A stretch of DNA of 5,615 nucleotides from Micrococcaceae bacterium UBA6021 (GTDB lineage: Bacteria; Actinomycetota; Actinomycetes; Actinomycetales; Micrococcaceae), in assembly GCA_002427975.1 (NCBI GenBank), contig DIZT01000257.1, forward strand, positions 1,616 to 7,230. The letters are read 5' to 3'. Below, in pieces: positions 1 through 5,615 of this stretch. The notes beneath the pieces are model-generated. The model saw only the letters and a program-made list of their open reading frames with translations, did no database searches and was not told the origin of the DNA. Position 1 is the stretch's first letter. Each line of letters starts with the position of its first letter. The position numbers and the translations under genes were made by a program.

Positions 1-811
1 CCCGCTCTCGGCGCGGCTGATCGAGGAAAAGGGCTTCGCCGGTGTTTACGTCTCCGGTGCCGTGCTGGCCAATGACCTTGGCCTGCCGGACATCGGGCTG
101 ACCACCCTCACCGAGGTTGCCACCCGTGCCGGGCAGATCGCCCGCATGACCGACCTGCCCACGCTGGTGGACGCGGACACCGGCTTCGGCGAGCCCATGA
201 ACGTGGCCCGCAGCATCCAGGAACTGGAGAACGCCGGCCTGGCCGGCTGCCACATCGAAGACCAGTTCAACCCCAAGCGCTGCGGGCACCTGGACGGCAA
301 GAACGTGGTGGACCTGGACACTGCCACCAAACGCATCCGCGCCGCCGCTGACGCCCGCCGAGATCCGAACTTCCTGATCATGGCCCGCACCGATATCCGC
401 GCCGTTGAAGGGATCGAAGCCGCCAAGGACCGGGCACGGGCCCTGGTTGAAGCCGGTGCGGACGCCATCTTCCCGGAAGCGATGAAGGATCTGTCCGAGT
501 TCCAGGCCATCCGTGACGCCGTGGACGTGCCGATCCTGGCGAACATGACCGAATTCGGCAAGAGCGATCTGTTCACCGTCGATCAGCTGCAGGGCGTCGG
601 CGTCAACATGGTCATTTACCCGGTCACGCTGCTGCGCATTGCCATGGGCGCCGCAGAGCGTACGCTGGAAACGATCAAGGCCACAGGGTCGCAGGAAGCA
701 CAGGTGGAGAACATGCTCACCCGTGCGCGGCTTTATGACCTTGTGGACTATGAAGCCTACAACCACTTCGATACCGGCGTTTTCAACTTCCACATTCCCG
801 GCGTCCGGTAG
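1..811 (+). CDS. prpB: 2-methylisocitrate lyase, 5'-truncated by window edge
   Basis: Cleaves 2-methylisocitrate to pyruvate and succinate, the last step of the cytosolic methylcitrate cycle for propionyl-CoA disposal. The open frame runs from the first full codon at base 2 to TAG at 809-811, giving 269 visible residues. The family is near 300 residues, so roughly 30-40 N-terminal residues lie outside the window. The GTG at 62 is internal: the residues before it (ending YVSGAV) already match the family. Visible motifs, numbered from base 2: the VDADTGFGEP metal-site segment (Asp57, Asp59), HIEDQ near 84-88, and KRCGH at 92-96 with the catalytic Cys94. KRCGH is typical of PrpB, whereas isocitrate lyases usually have KKCGH, and the short length also argues against isocitrate lyase. 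It lies directly upstream of prpC on the same strand, as in prpDBC operons. Other members of the PEP mutase/ICL superfamily are possible but much less likely. Confidence 0.95.
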   Translation, partial: PLSARLIEEKGFAGVYVSGAVLANDLGLPDIGLTTLTEVATRAGQIARMTDLPTLVDADTGFGEPMNVARSIQELENAGLAGCHIEDQFNPKRCGHLDGKNVVDLDTATKRIRAAADARRDPNFLIMARTDIRAVEGIEAAKDRARALVEAGADAIFPEAMKDLSEFQAIRDAVDVPILANMTEFGKSDLFTVDQLQGVGVNMVIYPVTLLRIAMGAAERTLETIKATGSQEAQVENMLTRARLYDLVDYEAYNHFDTGVFNFHIPGVR

Positions 812-834
812 GACCCGGGACCCACCAAGGAGAC

Positions 835-862
835 GCAAGCATTCCGGCACATCCGGGCTTGC
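835..862 (+). promoter_or_regulatory. Intercistronic hairpin between prpB and prpC
   Basis: GCAAGC at 835-840 pairs with GCTTGC at 857-862. Inside it, CCGG at 844-847 pairs with CCGG at 853-856 around a CACAT loop, leaving a 3-base ATT bulge on the left side. It ends 10 bases before the prpC Shine-Dalgarno sequence. No T-tract follows, so it is not an obvious terminator. It could protect mRNA ends or tune prpC expression relative to prpB. The pairing is seen in the sequence; any function is inference. Confidence 0.35.
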
Positions 863-872
863 CCAATGAACG

Positions 873-880
873 AAGGAGGA
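873..880 (+). promoter_or_regulatory. Strong ribosome binding site of prpC
   Basis: AAGGAGGA is a near-perfect match to the anti-Shine-Dalgarno sequence. Its GGAGG core ends 5 bases before the ATG at 885. This fixes the prpC start at 885 and argues against the out-of-frame ATG at 866. Confidence 0.85.
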
Positions 881-884
881 CAGC

Positions 885-2024
885 ATGGTAGCTGTCGATA
901 TCAAGAAGGGCCTGGCCGGCGTCGTGGTGGACTACACCGCGGTCTCGAAGGTCAACCCGGATACCAATTCACTGCTGTACCGCGGCTACCCCGTCCAGGA
1001 ACTCGCCGCCAAATGCAGCTTCGAGGAAGTGGCCTTCCTGTTGTGGAACGGCGAGCTGCCTACCCCGGAAGAGCTGTCGGCATTCTCGGCCCGCGAGCGC
1101 GCCGGCCGTGCCCTTGATCCTGTCGTGAAGCAGGTCATCGACACGCTCCCCACCACGGCCCACCCCATGGATGTCTGCCGGACCGCAGCCTCCGTCATGG
1201 GCGCCCGGCACCCCCTGGCCGAAGACTCCTCGCCCGAGGCCAACATGGCCAAGGCCGTGGATCTCTTCGCGGCGATGCCGGCGGTAGTGGCCTACGACCA
1301 GCGCCGCCGGCGCGGCCAGGAAGCCGTGGAACCCCGGGATGACCTGGGCTACTCGGAAAACTTCCTCTGGATGGCGTTCGGCGAGGATCATGTCCCGGAG
1401 GTCGTCGAGGCATTCAATGTCTCGATGATCCTGTACGCCGAGCACTCCTTCAACGCCTCCACGTTCACCGCCCGCGTAATCACCTCCAGCCTCTCGGACC
1501 TGCACTCGGCCGTGACCGGGGCCATCGGCGCACTCAAAGGCCCGCTGCATGGCGGCGCCAACGAAGCCGTCATGCACACCTTCGACGAGATCGGCATCCG
1601 GCCCGAGGAATCCCTGGAGGACGCCGCCGCCAGGGCCAAGACCTGGATGGAAGACGCCCTGGCTCACAAGAAGAAGGTCATGGGCTTCGGCCACCGCGTC
1701 TACAAGCACGGCGACTCCCGCGTGCCCACCATGAAGTCCGCCCTGGACAAGATGATCGCCCACTACGGCCGCCCCGAGCTGCTGGGGCTCTACAACGGTC
1801 TGGAACAGGCCATGGACGAGGCCAAGGGAATCAAACCCAACCTCGACTACCCGGCCGGCCCCACCTACCACCTCATGGGCTTCGACACCGCGACATTCAC
1901 GCCGATCTTCGTGGCCAGCCGCATCACCGGCTGGACCGCGCACATCATGGAACAGGCAGCCAGCAACTCCCTGATCCGCCCACTGAGCGAATACAACGGC
2001 CCGGAAGAACGGCACGTTCCGTAA
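885..2024 (+). CDS. prpC: 2-methylcitrate synthase (citrate synthase family)
   Basis: Condenses propionyl-CoA with oxaloacetate to 2-methylcitrate, the entry step of the methylcitrate cycle; actinobacterial members often also accept acetyl-CoA. The 379 residues match the usual length of the short PrpC-type citrate synthases. The expected active-site triad is present: His222 in GPLHGGANEAV, His270 in GFGHRVYKHGDSR, and Asp321 in NLDYPAGPTYH. EHSFNAST lies before the first His, and the C-terminus has the family signature SLIRPLSEYNGP. The N-terminal segment KGLAGVVVDYTAVSKV, followed by LLYRGYPVQEL, is also typical. The ATG at 885 has a strong Shine-Dalgarno sequence. The gene follows prpB after 73 bases, presumably on one transcript. 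Housekeeping citrate synthase (gltA) is the alternative, but the position beside prpB and the short length favour PrpC. The stop is followed after 12 bases by a large hairpin. Confidence 0.95.
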   Translation: MVAVDIKKGLAGVVVDYTAVSKVNPDTNSLLYRGYPVQELAAKCSFEEVAFLLWNGELPTPEELSAFSARERAGRALDPVVKQVIDTLPTTAHPMDVCRTAASVMGARHPLAEDSSPEANMAKAVDLFAAMPAVVAYDQRRRRGQEAVEPRDDLGYSENFLWMAFGEDHVPEVVEAFNVSMILYAEHSFNASTFTARVITSSLSDLHSAVTGAIGALKGPLHGGANEAVMHTFDEIGIRPEESLEDAAARAKTWMEDALAHKKKVMGFGHRVYKHGDSRVPTMKSALDKMIAHYGRPELLGLYNGLEQAMDEAKGIKPNLDYPAGPTYHLMGFDTATFTPIFVASRITGWTAHIMEQAASNSLIRPLSEYNGPEERHVP

Positions 2025-2036
2025 CCCTTTTTGAGG

Positions 2037-2088
2037 CGCACGACGGCGGGCCAGTCACCTTGCGAGGTGACAGGCCCGCCGTCGTGCG
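2037..2088. terminator. Long convergent hairpin, probable bidirectional terminator
   Basis: The 16 bases at 2037-2052 (CGCACGACGGCGGGCC) are exactly complementary to 2073-2088. After one A-A mismatch (2053/2072), GTCACCT at 2054-2060 pairs with AGGTGAC at 2065-2071 around a TGCG loop. That makes 23 base pairs in 52 bases, very GC-rich. It begins 12 bases after the prpC stop and lies 25 bases past the stop of the facing minus-strand Nudix gene. There is no good T-tract: TTACG follows on the plus strand, and the minus-strand exit carries an A-run. It is therefore not a textbook intrinsic terminator, but high-GC actinobacteria often use such T-poor hairpins between converging genes. The structure is seen directly; termination is inferred. 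Confidence 0.75.
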
Positions 2089-2113
2089 TTACGCCAACGG
2101 AGAGGTGGCGTCA

Positions 2114-2587
2114 TCAGTCCAGCACTTCGCGGACGGTCTCGTTGTCATCGTTCAGGACCACTGTCAGACGCAAGAAAGTCCCGCCAAGCGCAAGCGGCAG
2201 CCAATGCGCTGCGTCCTGCCACATCCGTTCCACGGGTAGGGCACCGACGTCGAACCATTCCGGCCGGATCTCGGCACTTTCGGCCGGTTGCCCCGCCCAA
2301 CGGGCTGCGACGAAGAGCCGTGTGCTCATGTTCCACTCCGGGCGGGCCGGGAAGTCGAAGGTGACCACACCGGCGTCGCGCAGATCCTCCTGCCGGACCA
2401 CAATGCCGGCTTCCTCGTGCACTTCGCGGCAGGCAGCCTCGGCATCTGTCTCCCCGGGCTCAACGTGGCCGCCGAGGCCCACCACTTTGCCGCGGCCGAA
2501 GCCGGTCTTCTTCAGGCCCAGCAGGACCTGTGGCACCCCGGCGGACTCACGGGTGAGGAAGCACAGCGTGACAGGGGTGAACGTCAT
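2114..2587 (-). CDS. MTH1/MutT-like Nudix hydrolase
   Basis: Predicted cytosolic nucleoside triphosphate pyrophosphohydrolase of 157 residues, a normal length for the family. The Nudix box is complete: Gly40, Glu46, then REVHEEAGI at 54-62, fitting GX5EX7REUXEEXGU with the metal-binding glutamates present. Beyond the box it resembles human MTH1 (8-oxo-dGTPase): KKTGFGRGK before the box, and PEWFDVGALPVERMWQD with a nearby WLP at the end. The MTH1 base-pocket residues are only partly kept. Trp123 and Asp125 correspond to human Trp117 and Asp119, but human Asn33 is Val36 here and Asp120 is Ala126. The true substrate (8-oxo-dGTP, another oxidised or ordinary nucleotide) is therefore uncertain. 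The ATG at 2587 has only a weak Shine-Dalgarno candidate (AGGG, 8 bases upstream). It lies 30 bases after the xerD stop and is probably last in the operon. It ends in tandem TGA TGA stops. Confidence 0.88.
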   Translation of the reverse strand: MTFTPVTLCFLTRESAGVPQVLLGLKKTGFGRGKVVGLGGHVEPGETDAEAACREVHEEAGIVVRQEDLRDAGVVTFDFPARPEWNMSTRLFVAARWAGQPAESAEIRPEWFDVGALPVERMWQDAAHWLPLALGGTFLRLTVVLNDDNETVREVLD

Positions 2588-2617
2588 GCCCTCAACCCTA
2601 TAGCCTGGCCGTCCGCG

Positions 2618-3601
2618 TCAGCCCAGCGCCCGGGGGTGGGCGGCTGCGTAAATTTCCCTAAGCGTGTCAGCGGTGACCAGGGTGTAGACCTGTGTGGTGG
2701 TGACCGAAGCGTGCCCCAGCAGCTCCTGCACCACGCGGACATCCGCGCCGCCTTCGAGCAGGTGCGTCGCGAAGGAGTGCCGCAGTGTGTGCGGGGAAAC
2801 ATCCTTCGTGATGTTCGCCTTGTCCGCCGCCGCCTTCAGGATGGTCCAGGCGCTTTGCCGGCTGATCCTTCCGCCCCGGGCGTTCAGGAACAGGGCGGGT
2901 GTTCCCGTGCCCTTCGCCGCCAGCAACGGACGGCCGCGCACCAGGTAAGCGTCCACGGCCCGCGCCCCATAGGACCCCAGCGGCACCAGCCGTTCCTTGG
3001 ATCCTTTACCGAACAGGCGGACCACGGCAGGCCCGGCTTCCGCTTCCTGCAGGGAGATGTCGTCAACGTCCAGGCCCACGGCCTCGCTGATCCTCGCCCC
3101 GGTGGAGTAGAGAAATTCGAGCAGAGCACGGTCCCGGAGCCCTGTGGCGGTGTCCGTGCCCGCGGCTTCAAGGATCCTGATGACTTCGTCCACGCTGATG
3201 GCCTTGGGCAGCCGCTTGCCCGGCATCGGCGGGTGGACATCGCTGGCGGGGTCCGTGGTCGTAAGCCCTTCCAGCGCCCAGAATTTGTGCAGCCCCCGGA
3301 CGGCCACCACGGTCCTGGCCGCAGACCTGACACCCAGGGCCGTGCCGCCGTCGGATCCGTCATTGAGGGCCATAACGAACCCCGTCACGTGATGGCGGGT
3401 GATCTGGCCCGGGCCCTGGCAGCCCTCCGACGTCACATAGCGGGAGTACCGCGCCAGGTCACGGCGGTATGCGGAGAGTGTGTTTGCGGCCAGGCCGCGT
3501 TCCACGCCCATGTGTTGCAGGTAGTCGGTGATGGCACGGTCGATGGCCGTCTGGGCCCGGACGGGCGGCGCCGGCGCTTCTGCCTCAGTACCCGCCGTCA
3601 T
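2618..3601 (-). CDS. xerD: Tyrosine recombinase XerD
   Basis: Site-specific recombinase that acts with XerC at the dif site near the replication terminus to resolve chromosome dimers before division. It has 327 residues; E. coli XerD has 298, and the difference is mainly an N-terminal extension rich in Ala, Pro and Glu (about residues 1-18). The N-terminal SAM-like core-binding domain spans about 19-108 ([21 protein letters not shown]). The catalytic domain follows, with all six expected residues: Arg170 (STGARISE), Lys199 (FGKGSKER), His271 and Arg274 ([10 protein letters not shown]), His297 (LLGHASV) and nucleophile Tyr306 (TTTQVYTLV). The Arg-Lys spacing is about 5 residues longer than in E. 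coli. It is called XerD rather than XerC or a phage integrase because of its place after pyrG and an ADPRase-type Nudix gene, a conserved actinobacterial order. The ATG overlaps the upstream stop and has no Shine-Dalgarno sequence of its own. Confidence 0.93.
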   Translation of the reverse strand: MTAGTEAEAPAPPVRAQTAIDRAITDYLQHMGVERGLAANTLSAYRRDLARYSRYVTSEGCQGPGQITRHHVTGFVMALNDGSDGGTALGVRSAARTVVAVRGLHKFWALEGLTTTDPASDVHPPMPGKRLPKAISVDEVIRILEAAGTDTATGLRDRALLEFLYSTGARISEAVGLDVDDISLQEAEAGPAVVRLFGKGSKERLVPLGSYGARAVDAYLVRGRPLLAAKGTGTPALFLNARGGRISRQSAWTILKAAADKANITKDVSPHTLRHSFATHLLEGGADVRVVQELLGHASVTTTQVYTLVTADTLREIYAAAHPRALG

Positions 3602-3603
3602 TA
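3599..3603 (-). promoter_or_regulatory. TAATG stop-start overlap coupling Nudix gene to xerD
   Basis: Read on the minus strand, the stop TAA (3603-3601) of the ADPRase-type gene shares its last A with the ATG (3601-3599) of xerD. The 20 bases upstream of this ATG are C-rich (ACCCCAGCCAGCG) and contain no purine-rich Shine-Dalgarno sequence. xerD translation is therefore likely to rely on ribosomes terminating on the preceding gene. The overlap is seen; coupling is inferred. Confidence 0.7.
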
Positions 3604-4263
3604 ACGCTGGCTGGGGTGCGCGGGCCAGGGTGCATCCGTGGGACGCAGTTGTGCAAAGCCGTCAGCCTTCGCTGCGGCGGCGGCCAGGATTCCGACGACG
3701 GCGGACGGGTTGTGCAGCCGGCCTTCCAGGACCGCGGCCACGGCGTCGTCCAAGGCGATCCAGTGGAATTCAATTTCCGCTTCCTCATCGGTCCGCTCGT
3801 GGCGTTCGTGGTGGGGCACCTCGGTGAGGTCCCGGGCGAGGTAGATGCGGATGGCCTCGCTGGAGGAGCCCGGCGAGTTGAAGAAGTCCACCAGGACGTT
3901 CCACTCGCCGGCCGCGAGGTCCGCCTCCTCGGCGAGCTCGCGGGCAGCCCCTGCCACAAAATCCTCGCCTTCCACATCCAGGAGGCCGGCAGGGATTTCC
4001 CAAAGGTCCATGCCCACGGGGTGCCGGTACTGCCTGATCAGCAGAACCTCGCCGGCGGCGTTCATCGGCAGGACGGCCACGGCGCCGGGATGGTCGATGT
4101 AGTCACGGGTCAGGGACTCCCCTGTCTCGCTCAGCTGGAAGCTGTCGCTGACCACATCCCAGATCCGGCCCTTATAGACCTTCTCCGTAGACAAAAGACG
4201 GCGCGGGCTCGGTGCATCCGAAACCTGCCGTGCAGCTTGGGGGGTTTCAGGTGTACCGGGCAT
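3601..4263 (-). CDS. ADP-ribose pyrophosphatase-type Nudix hydrolase
   Basis: Predicted cytosolic enzyme hydrolysing ADP-ribose (and perhaps other nucleotide sugars) to AMP and ribose 5-phosphate. It has 220 residues. The family core is clear: [14 protein letters not shown] at 53-66, then [21 protein letters not shown], ending at Gly93 of the Nudix box. The box continues with Glu100, Arg108-Glu109 and Glu112-Glu113, so all catalytic glutamates are present. [17 protein letters not shown] at 127-143 is the downstream ADPRase signature. The box has one extra residue between Gly93 and Glu100 (GX6E), which I recall also in the mycobacterial ADPRase. The usual Gly after EEx is Asp115. The first 20 or so residues are low-complexity and probably disordered. 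The ATG at 4263 has an AAAGGA Shine-Dalgarno sequence 7 bases upstream. It sits 25 bases after pyrG and overlaps xerD by 1 base, the conserved actinobacterial arrangement. Confidence 0.9.
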   Translation of the reverse strand: MPGTPETPQAARQVSDAPSPRRLLSTEKVYKGRIWDVVSDSFQLSETGESLTRDYIDHPGAVAVLPMNAAGEVLLIRQYRHPVGMDLWEIPAGLLDVEGEDFVAGAARELAEEADLAAGEWNVLVDFFNSPGSSSEAIRIYLARDLTEVPHHERHERTDEEAEIEFHWIALDDAVAAVLEGRLHNPSAVVGILAAAAAKADGFAQLRPTDAPWPAHPSQR

Positions 4264-4270
4264 CGCGCCG

Positions 4271-4276
4271 TCCTTT
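4271..4276 (-). promoter_or_regulatory. Ribosome binding site of the ADPRase-type Nudix gene
   Basis: On the minus strand AAAGGA (4276 to 4271) lies 7 bases before the ATG at 4263, inside the 25-base gap after pyrG. It supports the ATG at 4263 as the start. Confidence 0.7.
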
Positions 4277-4288
4277 GCTTATTCGGTT

Positions 4289-5615
4289 CTATTTTGCGGC
4301 AACCGCACGTGACGGCTTGGCTGCCGGTGCGTCCTGCGCGTTCTGGTGGTCCAGGGCCGCCTTGATGAGCCCGGCGAAGAGCGGGTGCGGGCGCGTGGGC
4401 CGTGAGCTCAGTTCGGGGTGCGCCTGGGTTGCCACGTAGAACGGGTGGACCTCGCGGGGCAGCTCAACGTATTCCACGAGCTTGCCGTCCGGTGACGTGC
4501 CGGAGAACACGAGGCCCTCGGCAGCGATCTGGTCGCGGTACTTGTTGTTGACCTCGTAGCGGTGCCGGTGGCGTTCGCTGACTGTGGTCTTGCCGTAGGT
4601 TTCGGCAATGACCGAGCCTTCGTCGAGCTTTGCCTCGTACAGGCCCAGGCGCATGGTGCCGCCGAGATCGCCCTTGCCGTCCACGATGTCCAACTGCTCC
4701 TCCATGGTGGCAATCACCGGGTACTTGGAGTCAGGCTCGAACTCGCTGGAGGAAGCGCCTTCGAGGCCCACCACGTTGCGCGCATATTCGATCACCATGC
4801 ACTGCAGGCCCAGGCACAGGCCCAGGACCGGGAGCTTGGTTTCGCGGGCGTACTTCAGGGCACCCAGCTTGCCTTCGAGGCCGCGGATGCCGAAGCCGCC
4901 GGGAACGCAGATGGCGTCCACGCCGTCCAGGGACGCCACGGCGCCCTCATGGGTTTCGCATTCATCCGACGGTACCCAGCGGATTTGGACCTTGGTGTCG
5001 TTGGCGAAGCCGCCGGCACGGAGGGCTTCGGTCACGGACAAATAAGCATCAGGCAGGTCGATGTACTTGCCCACCAGTGCAATTTCCACGTAGTGCTTGG
5101 GGTTGTGGACTGCTTCGAGCAGCTTGTCCCAGCTGGTCCAGTCAACGTCCTTGAACGGCAGGTCCAGGGCTCGGACGATGTAGGAGTCCAGTCCTTGGGT
5201 GTGCAGGGTCTTGGGGATGTCGTAGATGCTGGGGGCATCCGGGCACCCGATGACGGCTTCGATGTCGACGTCGCACATACGGCCGATCTTGGCGCGCATG
5301 GCTTCGGGGACCTCGCGGTCCGAACGGACAACGATGGCTTCGGGCTGGATGCCGATGGAGCGCAGGGCTGCCACGGAGTGCTGCGTCGGTTTGGTCTTCA
5401 GTTCCTGGGACGGTCCGATGTACGGCACCAGGGAAACGTGGACAAAGAACACGTTGCCGCGGCCGATGTCCTGGCGGACCTGGCGGGCCGACTCCAGGAA
5501 CGGCTGGGACTCGATATCGCCCACGGTGCCGCCGATTTCGGTGATGATGACGTCGGGCGCGTTTTTGCCTTCGGCCGGAAGCCGCATGCGGCGCTTGATC
5601 TCATCGGTGATGTGC
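4289..5615 (-). CDS. pyrG: CTP synthase (glutamine-hydrolysing), N-terminus outside the window
   Basis: Makes CTP from UTP, ATP and glutamine, the last step of de novo pyrimidine nucleotide synthesis, in the cytosol. The frame is open to the window edge: residues before the ATG at 5587 read HITDEIKRR and match the family, so that ATG is internal. 441 complete codons are visible; E. coli PyrG has 545 residues, so roughly 110-120 N-terminal residues, including the ATP-binding P-loop, are missing. Numbered from the first visible residue, the synthetase domain shows GGTVGDIES (28-36) and KTKPTQHSV (73-81), part of the UTP/CTP site. The class I glutamine amidotransferase domain starts near 177 with [11 protein letters not shown]. 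It has the GGFGIRG loop, nucleophile Cys267 in GLCLGLQ, and His399 and Glu401 in AHPE. RHRYEVN is also conserved. An Ala-rich tail ends at TAG. It heads the visible part of the minus-strand operon; its promoter lies outside. Confidence 0.97.
   Translation of the reverse strand, partial: HITDEIKRRMRLPAEGKNAPDVIITEIGGTVGDIESQPFLESARQVRQDIGRGNVFFVHVSLVPYIGPSQELKTKPTQHSVAALRSIGIQPEAIVVRSDREVPEAMRAKIGRMCDVDIEAVIGCPDAPSIYDIPKTLHTQGLDSYIVRALDLPFKDVDWTSWDKLLEAVHNPKHYVEIALVGKYIDLPDAYLSVTEALRAGGFANDTKVQIRWVPSDECETHEGAVASLDGVDAICVPGGFGIRGLEGKLGALKYARETKLPVLGLCLGLQCMVIEYARNVVGLEGASSSEFEPDSKYPVIATMEEQLDIVDGKGDLGGTMRLGLYEAKLDEGSVIAETYGKTTVSERHRHRYEVNNKYRDQIAAEGLVFSGTSPDGKLVEYVELPREVHPFYVATQAHPELSSRPTRPHPLFAGLIKAALDHQNAQDAPAAKPSRAVAAK

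Noticed and set aside
866..1117. Out-of-frame ATG at 866, 19 bases before the prpC start, opening an 83-codon frame.
   Set aside because: The frame overlaps prpC and its product looks like shadow sequence. The strong Shine-Dalgarno sequence at 873-880 lies after this ATG and serves the start at 885.
969..2015. A 348-codon minus-strand open frame antisense to prpC.
   Set aside because: It mirrors the codon pattern of prpC, is rich in Gly, Val and His without any family motif, and prpC itself is unmistakable.
2588..2617. AT-containing CTATAG in the 30-base gap before the MTH1-like gene, as a possible -10 promoter element.
   Set aside because: TATAGG is a poor -10 match, and no -35-like hexamer occurs at 16-18 bases. 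The short gap fits an operon better.
2618..3601. The tyrosine recombinase as a phage or genomic-island integrase, which would make this a mobile element.
   Set aside because: It has XerD-type motifs, sits in the conserved pyrG-Nudix-xerD order, and has no adjacent tRNA, excisionase, phage genes or direct repeats.
2288..3604. A 438-codon plus-strand open frame running antisense to xerD and part of the MTH1-like gene.
   Set aside because: The opposite strand encodes proteins with complete catalytic motifs. Long antisense frames are common in high-GC DNA, and this one has low-complexity Gly/Arg/Pro-rich content with no recognisable domain.
3616..4365. A 249-codon plus-strand open frame antisense to the ADPRase-type Nudix gene.
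   Set aside because: It is a shadow of a well-supported gene, with no domain or ribosome binding site of its own.

Overview
The window reads as ordinary chromosomal DNA from a high-GC Gram-positive actinobacterium. Codons mostly end in G or C. The gene order pyrG, Nudix hydrolase, xerD is the arrangement I know from actinobacterial chromosomes, and the protein style fits Micrococcaceae such as Arthrobacter or Pseudarthrobacter. The genus is inference; the actinobacterial assignment is firmer. Coding density is very high, with no gene-free stretch longer than about 90 bases. I see no tRNA, rRNA, insertion sequence, CRISPR array, phage gene or attachment site.

Left part, plus strand (1-2024): the 3' end of prpB (2-methylisocitrate lyase) followed by a complete prpC (2-methylcitrate synthase). 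These are two enzymes of the methylcitrate cycle, which converts propionyl-CoA and oxaloacetate into pyruvate and succinate. The prpB-prpC gap is 73 bases and carries a small hairpin and a strong Shine-Dalgarno sequence. prpD would be expected just upstream, outside the window.

Junction (2025-2113): the plus-strand prp operon and a minus-strand operon converge here. Between the two stop codons lies a long, nearly perfect hairpin (2037-2088), probably a terminator serving both directions.

Right part, minus strand, read from 5615 down to 2114: pyrG (CTP synthase, 5' end outside the window), an ADP-ribose pyrophosphatase-type Nudix hydrolase, xerD (tyrosine recombinase for chromosome dimer resolution), and a second, MTH1/MutT-like Nudix hydrolase. 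The gaps are 25 bases, a 1-base TAATG overlap, and 30 bases, so this looks like one transcription unit. It combines nucleotide synthesis (CTP), clean-up of nucleotide-sugar and possibly damaged nucleotides, and chromosome segregation. The link is genomic rather than a single pathway.

I did not find a previously undescribed system. The points most worth a second look are the convergent hairpin, the altered base-recognition residues in the MTH1-like Nudix protein, the two different Nudix enzymes flanking xerD, and the xerD start, which has no Shine-Dalgarno sequence and appears to depend on translational coupling.
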